From NCBI RefSeq assembly GCF_001931485.1, contig NZ_MSDV01000012.1, positions 62,001 through 126,000 of the forward strand: a stretch of 64,000 nucleotides of DNA. Reading direction: 5' to 3'. Shown piece by piece: positions 41,328 to 50,287 of the stretch. The position numbers and the translations under genes are program-made. How positions within the stretch are numbered: position 1 is the stretch's first letter; every line of letters begins with the position of its first letter. Below the pieces are notes generated by a model. It did not search any database and had not been told where the DNA came from. It was given only the letters and a program-made list of their open reading frames with translations. This stretch comes from Burkholderia sp. SRS-W-2-2016. Lineage in GTDB: Bacteria > Pseudomonadota > Gammaproteobacteria > Burkholderiales > Burkholderiaceae.

Positions 41328-42743
41328 TCACTGTCGCCCATAAATATCCTCGAAGCGCACGATGTCATCCTCGCCCAGATATTCGCCGCTCTGCACTTCG
41401 ATCATCACCAGATCCAGCACGCCCGGGTTCTCGAGGCGGTGTTTATGGCCGGCGGGGATGTAGGTCGACTCGTTCGTACTAACGAAGATGTCCCGTTCGC
41501 CATTGACGACCTTGGCCATGCCGCTGACGACAATCCAGTGCTCGCTGCGGTGATGGTGCAACTGCAAGCTCAGGCTGGCGCCCGGCTTGACCACGATGCG
41601 TTTGATCTTGAAGCGCGTGCCTTCTTCCAGCACGGTATAAGTGCCCCACGGACGGGTCACTGTGCGATGCAGCTTGTAGGCTTCGTGATCCTGTTTCTTG
41701 AGTCTCGCCACGACCTTTTTAACGTCCTGTGCCTTGTCGGGGTGAGCTACGAGCAGGGCATCGGGCGTATCGATGATCATCAGGTTCTCGACGCCCACGG
41801 TGGCTACCATGCGGTTCTGGCTATGCACATAGGTATTACTGCTATCGACGAAGATCGCTTCGCCGGTGGTGCGGTTGTTGTCTGCATCCGGCGTCGACAA
41901 TTCGCGCACTGCGACCCACGAGCCGATGTCGCTCCAGCCGAAGTCGGCGGGCACCACGGCGACCTTGTCGGAGCGCTCCATCACTGCATAGTCGATGGAA
42001 ATATCGGGAACCTGAGAGAAGGACTGCGAAGGGATTTCGAGCATCGCGCCGTCGTGCGGCATCGACGCCCAGCAGGCCTCGACCGTGGTCGCGACATCGG
42101 GTGCGTTGCGGGAAATTTCGTCGAGGATCGTCCCTGCCTTGAAGCAGAACATTCCTGAGTTCCAGTAGAAATTTCCGGCCTCGATGTATTCGCGAGCCGT
42201 TTCTACATTGGGCTTCTCGACAAAGCGCAACACCTGTTTGCCGCTACCCAGGGGGGCGCCTGCCTCGATGTAGCCAAAACCGGTTTCCGGCGCGCTGGGC
42301 ACGATGCCAAACGTGACCAGATGATCTTGCTGGGCGAGGCTGACGGCCGCCTCGACGGCCGCCTCGAAGCGCGCCTGGTCCTGTATGAGATGGTCCGCGG
42401 ACAGAACCAGCATCAGCGCATCGCGGCCGTGCTTCGCGGCTATGCAGTGCGCGGCCATCGCCACGGCCGGGGCCGTGTTGCGCCCCGCGGGTTCGAGCAG
42501 GAAGGCGCCGGCCTGAGCGGGCTTCGCCAGGGCCAGTTCATCCTTGCTCATGAAGTAGTACTCACGGTTGGTGACCGTCAGGATCTCAGCGTCCGTGCCA
42601 GTTGCCGCCGCTGCCCGCCGGTACGTCTTGAACAGCAAACTATCCCCGTCAGCCAGTTTCATGAAGGGCTTGGGATAGCCCTCACGGGAAACAGGCCACA
42701 GTCGGGTTCCGGCACCGCCGGAAAGTATGACGGGAATCAGCAT
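41328..42743 (-). CDS. manC: Mannose-1-phosphate guanylyltransferase / mannose-6-phosphate isomerase
   Basis: Bifunctional enzyme making GDP-mannose. It has 471 residues from the ATG at 42743 (MLIPVILSGGAGTRLWPVSR); an ATG at 42755 closer to AGGAAGG would add four residues. The pyrophosphorylase domain carries the signature GGAGTRLWPVSREGYPKPF and FVEKPN. The C-terminal cupin isomerase domain has RPWGTYTVLEEG, LQLHHHRSEHWIVVSG and IPAGHKHRLENPG. It supplies GDP-mannose to gmd/rmd in the same block; mannose-1-phosphate would come from ManB (57915). Confidence 0.97.
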   Translation of the reverse strand: MLIPVILSGGAGTRLWPVSREGYPKPFMKLADGDSLLFKTYRRAAAATGTDAEILTVTNREYYFMSKDELALAKPAQAGAFLLEPAGRNTAPAVAMAAHCIAAKHGRDALMLVLSADHLIQDQARFEAAVEAAVSLAQQDHLVTFGIVPSAPETGFGYIEAGAPLGSGKQVLRFVEKPNVETAREYIEAGNFYWNSGMFCFKAGTILDEISRNAPDVATTVEACWASMPHDGAMLEIPSQSFSQVPDISIDYAVMERSDKVAVVPADFGWSDIGSWVAVRELSTPDADNNRTTGEAIFVDSSNTYVHSQNRMVATVGVENLMIIDTPDALLVAHPDKAQDVKKVVARLKKQDHEAYKLHRTVTRPWGTYTVLEEGTRFKIKRIVVKPGASLSLQLHHHRSEHWIVVSGMAKVVNGERDIFVSTNESTYIPAGHKHRLENPGVLDLVMIEVQSGEYLGEDDIVRFEDIYGRQ

Positions 42744-43109
42744 AGTTCTGATCATCACCTTCCTGAAGATAATGCCTCGATCTTACCCTGTAACCGCCGT
42801 CAATCGGTCAAAAGACATGCTCTTAACAATTCGTGACAGTCAACCGGCAGATTGCGTGTTGCAGGGCATCGCAAGGCAGCGTTGTACGACCCGGCGCCAT
42901 GAGTGAAACGGTTAACTTGCGTTGAGTTATGGCCGTTACGAACTACACTTGAATACATCAGACATTTGGCTTTGCCACCCGAAGCACAGACTTATCGCCA
43001 TTTCCCGCTCGCTGGATTCATTAGCCTTCTTAAGCGTCTGGCGATGCTGTTCATCCGGTCCATCGGCGTGTGCGAAGTCTTTGCAGTCCAGAGGGTTTCA
43101 ATCTCATCC
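42744..43109. other. Divergent intergenic region between manC and the sulfotransferase-like gene
   Basis: 366 bp between divergent genes. It is relatively AT-rich and on the minus strand contains two TTGAC hexamers (in the 42790-42850 stretch) plus TAAGAT closer to manC, but spacing to consensus is poor. No gene is supportable, although the frame of the plus-strand gene stays open through it. Confidence 0.4.
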
Positions 43110-43850
43110 ATGCGAATCGCCATTGTTAGTTCTCCACGTAGTGGAAGTAGCTGGGTGCGCTCGGTGCTGGCGAACAGTCTTGATCTACGCGAAATCGCGG
43201 TCCATAACTATCTCGACGCACCAGCCCCATTGCCGCCGCGCTGCATAATTCAGGTCCACTGGTATCGCGAGCCGAACTTTCAACGTTTCCTCGTGGAAAA
43301 CGAGTTCAGGTCCGTGGTAATCGGGCGTCACCCGCTGGATGTTCTCCTCTCCGTTCTGCAATTCATTCGCCACGAACCCGAGACCAGTCAGTGGTTGCTG
43401 GGTAACGCGGAAATTCCTCTGGAACTGGCGGGCCAGTCGCCGAGCTCCGATGCGTTCGCGGACTATGCATTGGGGTGGGGTGCCGAAAATCTTTTGTCGG
43501 TTACCTATCAATGGTGGCATGACGAGCACGCGCTGCGGGTCCGGTACGAGGATCTGGTGAAGGGCTCGAACGAAAAGTTCGTTGCGCTGGTCGGAGCTCT
43601 CGCAAGCGAGGCGCCACGACAGCGGTTGGACGAATCACTGCAACGCTTCGATTTCAACTATTTCCACTCGTTGCCGAATCAGCACGGCTGGCAAGGGCGT
43701 GCCGGTCTTTGGCGGCGGTTGATACCCGCGAGGACGGCGCGGGCGATTTACAGAAGGCATCGCCATCTTTTTGACGCTCTCGGCTACGACGTTCCGTGGA
43801 CGCTGACGACGCGCCAGCAGGCGATGCGCAATTGGGAAGCTTTGAGTTAA
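43110..43850 (+). CDS. Sulfotransferase-family protein
   Basis: 246 residues from the ATG at 43110. The N-terminus MRIAIVSSPRSGSSWVRSVL is the 5'-phosphosulfate-binding loop of PAPS-dependent sulfotransferases (residues 7-15). FRSVVIGRHPLDVLLSVLQF (67-86) matches the 3'-phosphate-binding motif (RxPxDxxxS). LRVRYEDLVKG is the third typical segment. A cytoplasmic enzyme transferring sulfate from PAPS to a sugar or lipid hydroxyl is the best reading. It is placed between two polysaccharide blocks and expressed alone, divergent from manC. The ribosome site is weak (GAGGG 14 nt upstream), so the start is less certain. PAPS would come from CysC (8571-9209) or another kinase. Confidence 0.8.
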   Translation: MRIAIVSSPRSGSSWVRSVLANSLDLREIAVHNYLDAPAPLPPRCIIQVHWYREPNFQRFLVENEFRSVVIGRHPLDVLLSVLQFIRHEPETSQWLLGNAEIPLELAGQSPSSDAFADYALGWGAENLLSVTYQWWHDEHALRVRYEDLVKGSNEKFVALVGALASEAPRQRLDESLQRFDFNYFHSLPNQHGWQGRAGLWRRLIPARTARAIYRRHRHLFDALGYDVPWTLTTRQQAMRNWEALS

Positions 43851-44147
43851 TCGCATCGCACGCCGACTAGTAACGCGGCGACGGTGTCGTTATTACTGGT
43901 GGCAACGCGTGGCCATGCCAGGTTTTACCGATGTGCGGTCATGCCGACTACCATTGCAGTGATTGGTGAACCAACTCCAACGCGGCAGTTTGCGCCGAAG
44001 CCAGACCAATTTGCCTGTAGCAAGTCACCCGCGTAACAAACAGAAACCCCAGTTGCGCAAACCGCTCATTTTCAGCACACTAATCGCTTTGCTGACCCCG
44101 TTTAAACAACTCAAGCGCTCCCCCGGCGCCGATCGCCGCCTTCCCCG
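43851..44147. other. Intergenic region, nothing seen
   Basis: 297 bp after the sulfotransferase gene. I see no gene, no terminator with T-run and no clear promoter, though one for the wbi-type operon is expected here. Confidence 0.35.
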
Positions 44148-44996
44148 ATGACAGTGAGTGCGGTACCTAGTATGAATCACGGCATAGTGACCGTGTCGGT
44201 GGTCGTCTTCCATCCTGACCAGCAACTGCTCGCACGGACCTTGGCCAGTCTCGCGCAAGCCAGCACAGCATTGGCGCGCGTCGCGCCGGGCGTGTCGGTT
44301 CATCTCTATCTGATCGATAACGGCGGCATGCCCGAGATGGGCGAGAGCCTCGCCGGGCTGTCACAGGCCGGCATCGATTGCACGGTGCTCGCCGGCCACG
44401 GCAACGTCGGCTACGGTCGCGGCCACAATCTCGCGATCGAGCAGGCGAACAGCCAGTTTCACCTGATCCTGAATCCGGACATCGACATCGATGCGCAGGC
44501 GCTCGTAGCCGCCCACGAGTTCTTCGAAGCCCATGCCGACACCGGCTTGCTCGCGCCACGAGTGAACGACGACGCCGGCCGCGAACAATATCTGTGTCGT
44601 CGCTTCCCGACCCTGCTGGTGTTGCTCGCGCGCGGCTTCCTGCCGTCGGTGCTGCGCCGGACCCTGTTCGCGAAGCGCCTCGCTCAGTATGAAATGCGCG
44701 ATGTGATCGACGGCCGTTCCATCGTCTGGGATCCGCCGATCATCAGCGGCTGCTTCATGCTGTTTCGCACGGACGTGCTCAAACGGATCGGCGGCTTCGA
44801 CCCGCGTTACTTCCTGTATTTCGAGGACTACGATCTGAGCTTGCGCACGCATGAAGTCGCCCGCGTCGCTTATGTGCCGCGCGTGACTGTCGTGCACCAC
44901 GGCGGCGGCGCATCCCGCAAAGGCTCCGCCCACATCCGCATGTTCGCCGCGTCCGCCTACAAATTCTTCAACCGCTTCGGCTGGAGGCTGTGGTGA
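44148..44996 (+). CDS. GT2 glycosyltransferase
   Basis: 282 residues, family 2. The N-terminus reads VTVSVVVFHPDQQLL; then YLIDNGG, GHGNVGYGRGHNLAIE, the metal site LILNPDIDIDAQAL and FLYFEDYDLSLRTHEVARVAYVP. An ATG at 44172 (MNHG) is an alternative start. The first gene of a four-gene operon; overlaps the next by 7 bp. In position it corresponds to the GT that precedes wbiG in the Burkholderia O-antigen locus. Rhamnosyltransferase-like by its HPD opening, but the donor is not certain. Confidence 0.88.
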   Translation: MTVSAVPSMNHGIVTVSVVVFHPDQQLLARTLASLAQASTALARVAPGVSVHLYLIDNGGMPEMGESLAGLSQAGIDCTVLAGHGNVGYGRGHNLAIEQANSQFHLILNPDIDIDAQALVAAHEFFEAHADTGLLAPRVNDDAGREQYLCRRFPTLLVLLARGFLPSVLRRTLFAKRLAQYEMRDVIDGRSIVWDPPIISGCFMLFRTDVLKRIGGFDPRYFLYFEDYDLSLRTHEVARVAYVPRVTVVHHGGGASRKGSAHIRMFAASAYKFFNRFGWRLW

Positions 44997-45955
44997 GCCG
45001 CGTTGTCGTGACCGGCGCGAACGGCTTCGTCGGCCAGGCCGTCTGCCGGCTCGCGCTGGCGGCGGGGCACACGGTCACCGCGCTGGTGCGCCGCAAGGGC
45101 ACGGTCATGCCCGGCGTAACCGAATGGGTCCACGACAGCCCCGATTTCGCCGGACTCGACGCCGCGTGGCCGGCCGACCTGCAGGCCGACTGCGTGATCC
45201 ATCTGGCCGCCCGCGTCCACGTGATGCACGACCAGTCGCCCGACCCCGACGCAGCCTTCGACGCGACCAACGTAGTTGGCGCGCGACGCGTCGCCGAGGC
45301 CGCGCACGCTCGCGGCGTGCGCCGTTTCGTGTTCGTCAGCAGCATCAAGGCGGCGGGAGAGCGCGACGGCGGAGTGCCTTTGAGCGAGGACGCGGCCGCG
45401 CCGCAAGACGCCTACGGCCGCTCGAAACTGCGTGCGGAGCGGCAACTCGCGCAGTTCGGCGCGTCGACCGGTCTGGAGGTCGTCAGCGTGCGTCCGCCGC
45501 TGGTCTACGGCCCGGGCGTGCGCGCAAACTTTCTCAGCATGATGAACGCGGTCTCGCGCGGCTTGCCGCTGCCGCTGGGCGCGGTCAAGTCGCGCCGCAG
45601 CCTCGTCTACGTCGATAACCTCGCGCACGCGCTATTGCACTGCGCGACCGACCCGCGCGCGACCCACGGCTGTTTTCACGTCGCCGACGACGATGCGCCC
45701 ACCGTCGCCGAATTGCTGCGGATGGTCGGCGACGCGCTCGGCCGTCCGGCGCGGCTCGTGCCGGTGCCGGTCGGCGCGTTGCGCTTGCTCGGCAAGCTCA
45801 CCGGGCTCGGACCGCAGATCGGCCGGCTCACCGACAGCCTGCAGCTCGACACCGGCCGTCTGAAACGCGAACTCGGCTGGCAGCCGCCTTACACGACCCG
45901 CGAGGGTCTGGCCGCCACCGCCGCGTGGTACCGGTCGCGCGACCAACGACAATAA
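44990..45955 (+). CDS. wbiG: UDP-hexose/N-acetylhexosamine 4-epimerase-like SDR
   Basis: 321 residues. The NAD motif TGANGFVGQAVCRL is at the N-terminus, with HLAARVHVM, SSIKAAGE (catalytic Ser) and AYGRSKLRAERQL (YxxxK). This matches WbiG/WbpV-type epimerases found next to a WecA/WbpL-type transferase. Start is one of two adjacent GTG codons at 44990 or 44993 with GGAGG just before. Likely provides UDP-GalNAc or a related sugar for the transferase encoded next (inference). Confidence 0.85.
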   Translation: MVSRVVVTGANGFVGQAVCRLALAAGHTVTALVRRKGTVMPGVTEWVHDSPDFAGLDAAWPADLQADCVIHLAARVHVMHDQSPDPDAAFDATNVVGARRVAEAAHARGVRRFVFVSSIKAAGERDGGVPLSEDAAAPQDAYGRSKLRAERQLAQFGASTGLEVVSVRPPLVYGPGVRANFLSMMNAVSRGLPLPLGAVKSRRSLVYVDNLAHALLHCATDPRATHGCFHVADDDAPTVAELLRMVGDALGRPARLVPVPVGALRLLGKLTGLGPQIGRLTDSLQLDTGRLKRELGWQPPYTTREGLAATAAWYRSRDQRQ

Positions 45956-45960
45956 CCGAC

Positions 45961-46977
45961 ATGAGCCTTTCACTTGCATCGTGGCCCGCCGTGGCGGGCG
46001 TGTTCGTGGTCGCGGCGATCGCATCGACCGCGATCCTGCGCGTTCTGCTGGGCACCGGCCTCGCGTGGCGGCTGGCCACCGACATTCCGAACGCCCGTTC
46101 GCTCCATGTGCGCCCGACCCCGCGGGTCGGCGGCTGGGGCATCGTGCCGGTGTGCGTCGCGGCGATCTTGTGGCTGGCGCCGTCGATGTGGCTGATCGCG
46201 GTGGCGGCGGCCGGTCTCGCGGCGTTATCGCAGATCGACGACCGCCGCGGCTTGCCCGCGCGCGTGCGCTTCGCCGGTCACCTGCTCGCGGTCGCGTTGC
46301 TGCTGATCGTGTATCCGGCGGCCGCGCCGTGGTGGCTGCTGGCGGGCATCGGTTTCCTGATGCTGTGGCTGATCAATCTCTATAATTTTATGGACGGCGC
46401 CGACGGTCTGGCCGGCGGCATGGCGCTGTTCGGCTTCGGCGCGTACGGCATCGCGGCAATGACGGCCGGCCAGCCGGCCATGGATCTGGTGGTCGCGGCG
46501 GCGGCGGTGGCGGGCGCCGCGCTCGGCTTTCTTCTGCTCAATTTCCATCCCGCCCGGCTCTTTCTGGGCGACGCCGGCTCGATTCCGCTCGGCTTTCTCG
46601 CCGGCGCTCTCGGCTACTGGGGCTGGCGCAACGCGCTGTGGCCGGTGTGGTTTCCCGCACTGGTGTTCGCGCCGTTTATCGCGGATGCATCTGTAACACT
46701 GCTGAGACGTTTGTTACGCGGCGAAAGGTTCTGGGAGGCGCACCGCGACCATTACTATCAGCGGATGGTGCGCTCCGGCATGAGCCACGCCCGGATGGCG
46801 GGCTACTGGTACGCGGTGATGCTGGGCGGCATAATGCTTGCTCTATGGGCACTGCAACAGCCCGAACTCCAGCAGTGGGCGATCGTCGCCGCGTGGTGCT
46901 GCATGTTGGCGTGCATGGGCGTCGCTATCGATCTACGCTGGAGACGCGTTGAAGCCGATACTGCCAGCACGAAATAA
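45961..46977 (+). CDS. wbiH: Undecaprenyl-phosphate sugar-1-phosphate transferase (WecA/WbpL type)
   Basis: Polytopic inner-membrane enzyme of the polyprenol phosphate:N-acetylhexosamine-1-phosphate transferase family, which starts lipid-linked glycan synthesis. It has 338 residues and about ten hydrophobic segments. Catalytic loops: IDDRRGLPARVRF (Mg-binding Asp pair), NLYNFMDGADGLAGG, LFLGDAGSIPLGF and the cytoplasmic HRDHYYQRMVRSGMSH loop that replaces the WecA HIHH motif and is typical of WbpL-like members. Five bp after wbiG. Confidence 0.93.
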   Translation: MSLSLASWPAVAGVFVVAAIASTAILRVLLGTGLAWRLATDIPNARSLHVRPTPRVGGWGIVPVCVAAILWLAPSMWLIAVAAAGLAALSQIDDRRGLPARVRFAGHLLAVALLLIVYPAAAPWWLLAGIGFLMLWLINLYNFMDGADGLAGGMALFGFGAYGIAAMTAGQPAMDLVVAAAAVAGAALGFLLLNFHPARLFLGDAGSIPLGFLAGALGYWGWRNALWPVWFPALVFAPFIADASVTLLRRLLRGERFWEAHRDHYYQRMVRSGMSHARMAGYWYAVMLGGIMLALWALQQPELQQWAIVAAWCCMLACMGVAIDLRWRRVEADTASTK

Positions 46978-46996
46978 ATCTCGAGGTTTGCCTCTG

Positions 46997-48883
46997 ATGT
47001 TTCGCTCAAAAGCTTGGTGGTTATCACTGAGTGCTTTCGTTTTCGATCTGGCCGCCGTCCTGAGCGCGTGGCTGATCGCGTACGTCATCCGTTTCAATGG
47101 CGCCGTGCCGGTCGAATTCCGCGACGGCGCGTTGCACGCGCTCGTCTGGGTGCTGCCTGTCTACGGCGTAATGTTCCGCCTGTTCGGCCTGTATCGCGGG
47201 ATGTGGGTGTTCGCGAGCCTGCCCGACCTGTTGCGGATTTCGAAGGCGGTCGCGAGCGGCGCATTGCTGTCGATGATCCTCGCGGTGATGGTGCAGCCCA
47301 CCCCGATCATTCCGCGCTCGGTGCTGCTGGTCTCGCCGCTGTTCCTGTTCCTCGCGATGGGCGGCGCGCGCGCGCTGTATCGCGCGGCCAAAGAGTTCTA
47401 TCTGTACGGCGGTCTGGTCGCGCAAGGCAAGCCGGTCGTCGTGCTCGGCGCCGGCACCGCGGGCGCGATGCTGGCGCGCGAGCTGTCGCGTTCGAGCGAA
47501 TGGCGGCTGATCGGCCTGCTCGACGACGACGTCTCCAAGCACGGCCGCGAAATCTACGGCTACAAAGTGCTCGGCGCGATCGACACGCTCCCCGAAATCG
47601 CCGACGCGATGAAGACCGAATACGCGATCATCGCGATTCCGTCCGCGTCGGTCGAGCAGCAGCGCCGCGCGGCGACGCTGTGCGTGCGCGCCGGCGTGCG
47701 CGCGATGGTGCTGCCCGCGCTGACCGACATGGCCGGCGGCCAGGCGTCGCTGTCCCAGGTGCGCAACATCGATCTGGAGGATCTGCTGGGCCGCGAGCCG
47801 GTGTGGATCGATACCCCGCACGTCGAAGCGCTGCTGCGTGATCGCGTAGTGATGGTGACCGGAGCGGGCGGTTCGATCGGCTCGGAGCTGTGCCGGCAGA
47901 TCCTGCGTTTCGGGCCGGCCCAGCTGATCGCGCTCGATCTGTCCGAATACGCGATGTACCGGCTGCTCGAAGAACTGCAGGAACGCTTTCCGGGCGTCGC
48001 ACTGGTGCCGGTGGTCGGCGACGCGAAAGACTCGCTGCTGCTCGATCAGGTGATGGCGCGCCACACGCCGCACATCGTCTATCACGCGGCCGCTTACAAG
48101 CACGTGCCGCTGATGGAAGAGCAGAACGCATGGCAGGCGGTGCGCAACAACGTGCTCGGCACCTACCGGGTTGCGCGCGCGGCGATTCGCCATGACGTGA
48201 AGCGCTTCGTGCTGATTTCGACCGACAAGGCCGTCAACCCGACCAACGTGATGGGCGCGAGCAAGCGGCTGGCAGAGATGGTCTGTCAGGCGTTGCAGCA
48301 GACCAGCGAGCGCACGCCGCTGGAGACCGTGCGGTTCGGCAACGTGCTGGGCAGCGCGGGCAGCGTGATCCCGAAGTTCCAGCAGCAGATCGCCAAGGGC
48401 GGCCCGGTCACGGTGACCCACCCCGAAATCACCCGTTTCTTCATGACGATTCCGGAGGCGTCGCAGCTGGTGCTGCAGGCGTCCAGCATGGGGCAGGGCG
48501 GCGAAATCTTCGTGCTGGACATGGGCGAGCCGATGAAGATCGCCGATCTGGCGCGCGATCTGATCAAGCTGTACGGCTTCTCCGAAGAGCAGATCCGGAT
48601 TGAGTTCACCGGCCTGCGTCCGGGCGAAAAGCTCTACGAAGAACTGCTCGCCGACGACGAAACGACCACCCGCACCCCGCACGCGAAGCTGCGCATCGCG
48701 CAGGCGCGCGGCGTCGCCGACAATCTGCTCGACGAACTGCTGCCGTGGCTGATGCAGCACCGCGTGCTCAACGACGACGAAGTGCGCCGCGATCTGCGCC
48801 GCTGGGTCCCCGAGTATCAGCCCGCCGCCGCGACGCCGACGCTGCGCAGCGTGCCGGTGCCGATCACCAAGAAGGCTTCGTGA
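46997..48883 (+). CDS. wbiI: UDP-GlcNAc C4,6-dehydratase, membrane-bound (WbpM/PglF/WbiI type)
   Basis: 628 residues. The N-terminal 140 residues hold about four membrane helices (RFNG...RLFGLYRGMW is typical), followed by a CoA-binding-like Rossmann domain (VVVLGAGTAGAMLARE). The catalytic SDR domain has TGAGGSIGSELCRQI, YHAAAYKHVPLMEE, and STDKAVNPTNVMGASKRLAE, which carries the Met and Lys used instead of Tyr. FTGLRPGEKLYEELL is at the C-terminal end. It makes UDP-4-keto-6-deoxy-GlcNAc, a precursor of QuiNAc or FucNAc-type sugars. Last gene of the 44148-48883 operon. Confidence 0.95.
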   Translation: MFRSKAWWLSLSAFVFDLAAVLSAWLIAYVIRFNGAVPVEFRDGALHALVWVLPVYGVMFRLFGLYRGMWVFASLPDLLRISKAVASGALLSMILAVMVQPTPIIPRSVLLVSPLFLFLAMGGARALYRAAKEFYLYGGLVAQGKPVVVLGAGTAGAMLARELSRSSEWRLIGLLDDDVSKHGREIYGYKVLGAIDTLPEIADAMKTEYAIIAIPSASVEQQRRAATLCVRAGVRAMVLPALTDMAGGQASLSQVRNIDLEDLLGREPVWIDTPHVEALLRDRVVMVTGAGGSIGSELCRQILRFGPAQLIALDLSEYAMYRLLEELQERFPGVALVPVVGDAKDSLLLDQVMARHTPHIVYHAAAYKHVPLMEEQNAWQAVRNNVLGTYRVARAAIRHDVKRFVLISTDKAVNPTNVMGASKRLAEMVCQALQQTSERTPLETVRFGNVLGSAGSVIPKFQQQIAKGGPVTVTHPEITRFFMTIPEASQLVLQASSMGQGGEIFVLDMGEPMKIADLARDLIKLYGFSEEQIRIEFTGLRPGEKLYEELLADDETTTRTPHAKLRIAQARGVADNLLDELLPWLMQHRVLNDDEVRRDLRRWVPEYQPAAATPTLRSVPVPITKKAS

Positions 48884-48910
48884 AGCAAGGTCGACGAAGC
48901 CGCGAGCAAT

Positions 48911-48938
48911 AAAAAAAGCGCCCGAGGGCGCTTTTTTT
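48911..48938. terminator. Bidirectional terminator after wbiI
   Basis: aaaaaaagcgcc-CGAG-ggcgcttttttt, a perfect 12-bp stem with T-runs on both strands, lies between convergent wbiI and the transferase gene ending at 48943. Confidence 0.92.
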
Positions 48939-48942
48939 ACGT

Positions 48943-50043
48943 CTACCGCTTCGCCTTCCTGACCACCATCCAGCGCGGCGACTTGAACCGCACGATGCTC
49001 ACATACAGCCACACATAGGTCGCCGCGAACACCACGACGAAGCAGAACAGGTGCAGCGTGTGGCGCCAGAACAGCGTCGCCGGCACGACCGCGATCAGGC
49101 ACAGCAGCCACAAATAAGGCGACGTCAGCGAGTTGCGGCGCGTCAGCTCGCGCGCGGTGCGCGCGCCGACCGCCCAGCGCATCAGCCGCTTGTAGACCAG
49201 CATATGCAGGTGCACGCCGTCGGGAATGCCCGGCGACATCCCGCGAATGAATTTCTTCCGGTAGATCGAGAAGCAGGTCTCGAAGATCGGGTACATGAAC
49301 AGCAGCACCGGATACCATGCGGACACGTCGCGATTGCGCATCACCAGCAGGATCGACAGTTCGGCGAGCATGAAGCCGATGAAGTACGCGCCGCCGTCGC
49401 CGAGAAAGATCAGCCCGGCCGGGAAGTTCCAGATGAAGAAGCCGAGCACCGCGCCCATCATCATGAACGACGCGGACAGCACGACCGGATCGTGCACCTG
49501 GAACGCGACGTACGCGAGCGACGCGAACATCATGAACGCGACCATCGACGCAAGGCCGTTGAAGCCGTCGATGATATTGATCGCGTTGGCGAGCGCAGCC
49601 ACCGCGAGCACGGTGACCACGAACGAGATCGCCGCGTACGACAGCAAAAAGTCGAGCGGCGGCACGCTGATGCGGGTGACCGCGATATCGAGCAGGAAAA
49701 ACGCGAGCGCGGCGGCGGCCATCGTGCAGATCAGCCGCGCGAGCGGCGACACCCGCTTGGTCAGATCCTCGACGAGCCCCGAGCCGAACGCCGGCAGCCC
49801 GCACGCGATCAGGCCGAGAATTCCGCCCGACACCGCCGGATACGCGCGATGCAGCTGCACCGCCGACGCGAGCAGACCGAGCAGGATGCCGGCGCCGCCG
49901 ATACGCGGCACCGGGCGCGCGTGGAATTTCTGCACGCCGGCCAGATCGCTATCGGTCGAGAATTTTTCATGCAGATGCGCATAACGCACGATCAACAGAG
50001 TGATCAGCAGGGAAACGAGAAAGCCGAGCGCAAAACTGAGCAT
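48943..50043 (-). CDS. Second undecaprenyl-phosphate sugar-1-phosphate transferase (MraY/WecA family)
   Basis: 366 residues from the ATG at 50043, giving MLSFALGFLVSLLITLLIVRY as first membrane helix; longer starts would add a soluble stretch. Family loops: VEDLTKRVSPLARL, INIIDGFNGLASM (catalytic Asp), LIFLGDGGAYFIGFM and SPGIPDGVHLHMLVYKRL, the HxHxxxxKR-type loop expected of WecA relatives. It is clearly different from WbiH 2 kb away. In B. cenocepacia a transferase of this kind begins the general protein O-glycan (OgcI); position near galE/GT/GT/flippase supports that here, but two intervening genes separate it. Expressed alone on the minus strand. Confidence 0.9.
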   Translation of the reverse strand: MLSFALGFLVSLLITLLIVRYAHLHEKFSTDSDLAGVQKFHARPVPRIGGAGILLGLLASAVQLHRAYPAVSGGILGLIACGLPAFGSGLVEDLTKRVSPLARLICTMAAAALAFFLLDIAVTRISVPPLDFLLSYAAISFVVTVLAVAALANAINIIDGFNGLASMVAFMMFASLAYVAFQVHDPVVLSASFMMMGAVLGFFIWNFPAGLIFLGDGGAYFIGFMLAELSILLVMRNRDVSAWYPVLLFMYPIFETCFSIYRKKFIRGMSPGIPDGVHLHMLVYKRLMRWAVGARTARELTRRNSLTSPYLWLLCLIAVVPATLFWRHTLHLFCFVVVFAATYVWLYVSIVRFKSPRWMVVRKAKR

Positions 50044-50287
50044 GAAAGTGGGCCTGAGCGAAGACGCGGAATTATACAAACGAAACGCATCGCGACCGCC
50101 GCGCGGCACGGTGCCGAAGCTTGCGGAAGCGGGCCTCGAAAATCCCAGATAGTGACGTTTTAGTCGCCCGCCGAGGCCCGCCGGTGCTGGCTTCTCATGG
50201 ATTTCACCTATGTGGCGAAGTTAGGCAAACGCCGTAAACCGGGATGCGGCGCGGTGTACGTCGCGCGCAACAACCGCTGGAGACCCA

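Noticed and set aside
42903..43109. N-terminal extension of the sulfotransferase-like protein by 69 residues
   Set aside because: The frame is open, but the extension has no family match and the PAPS loop is normally within the first 15 residues, which fits the ATG at 43110.
47024..49804. 926-codon open frame on the minus strand across wbiI and the transferase gene
   Set aside because: A by-product of GC-rich third positions; Arg/His/Asp-rich with no motifs, and it crosses a strong terminator and two certain genes.
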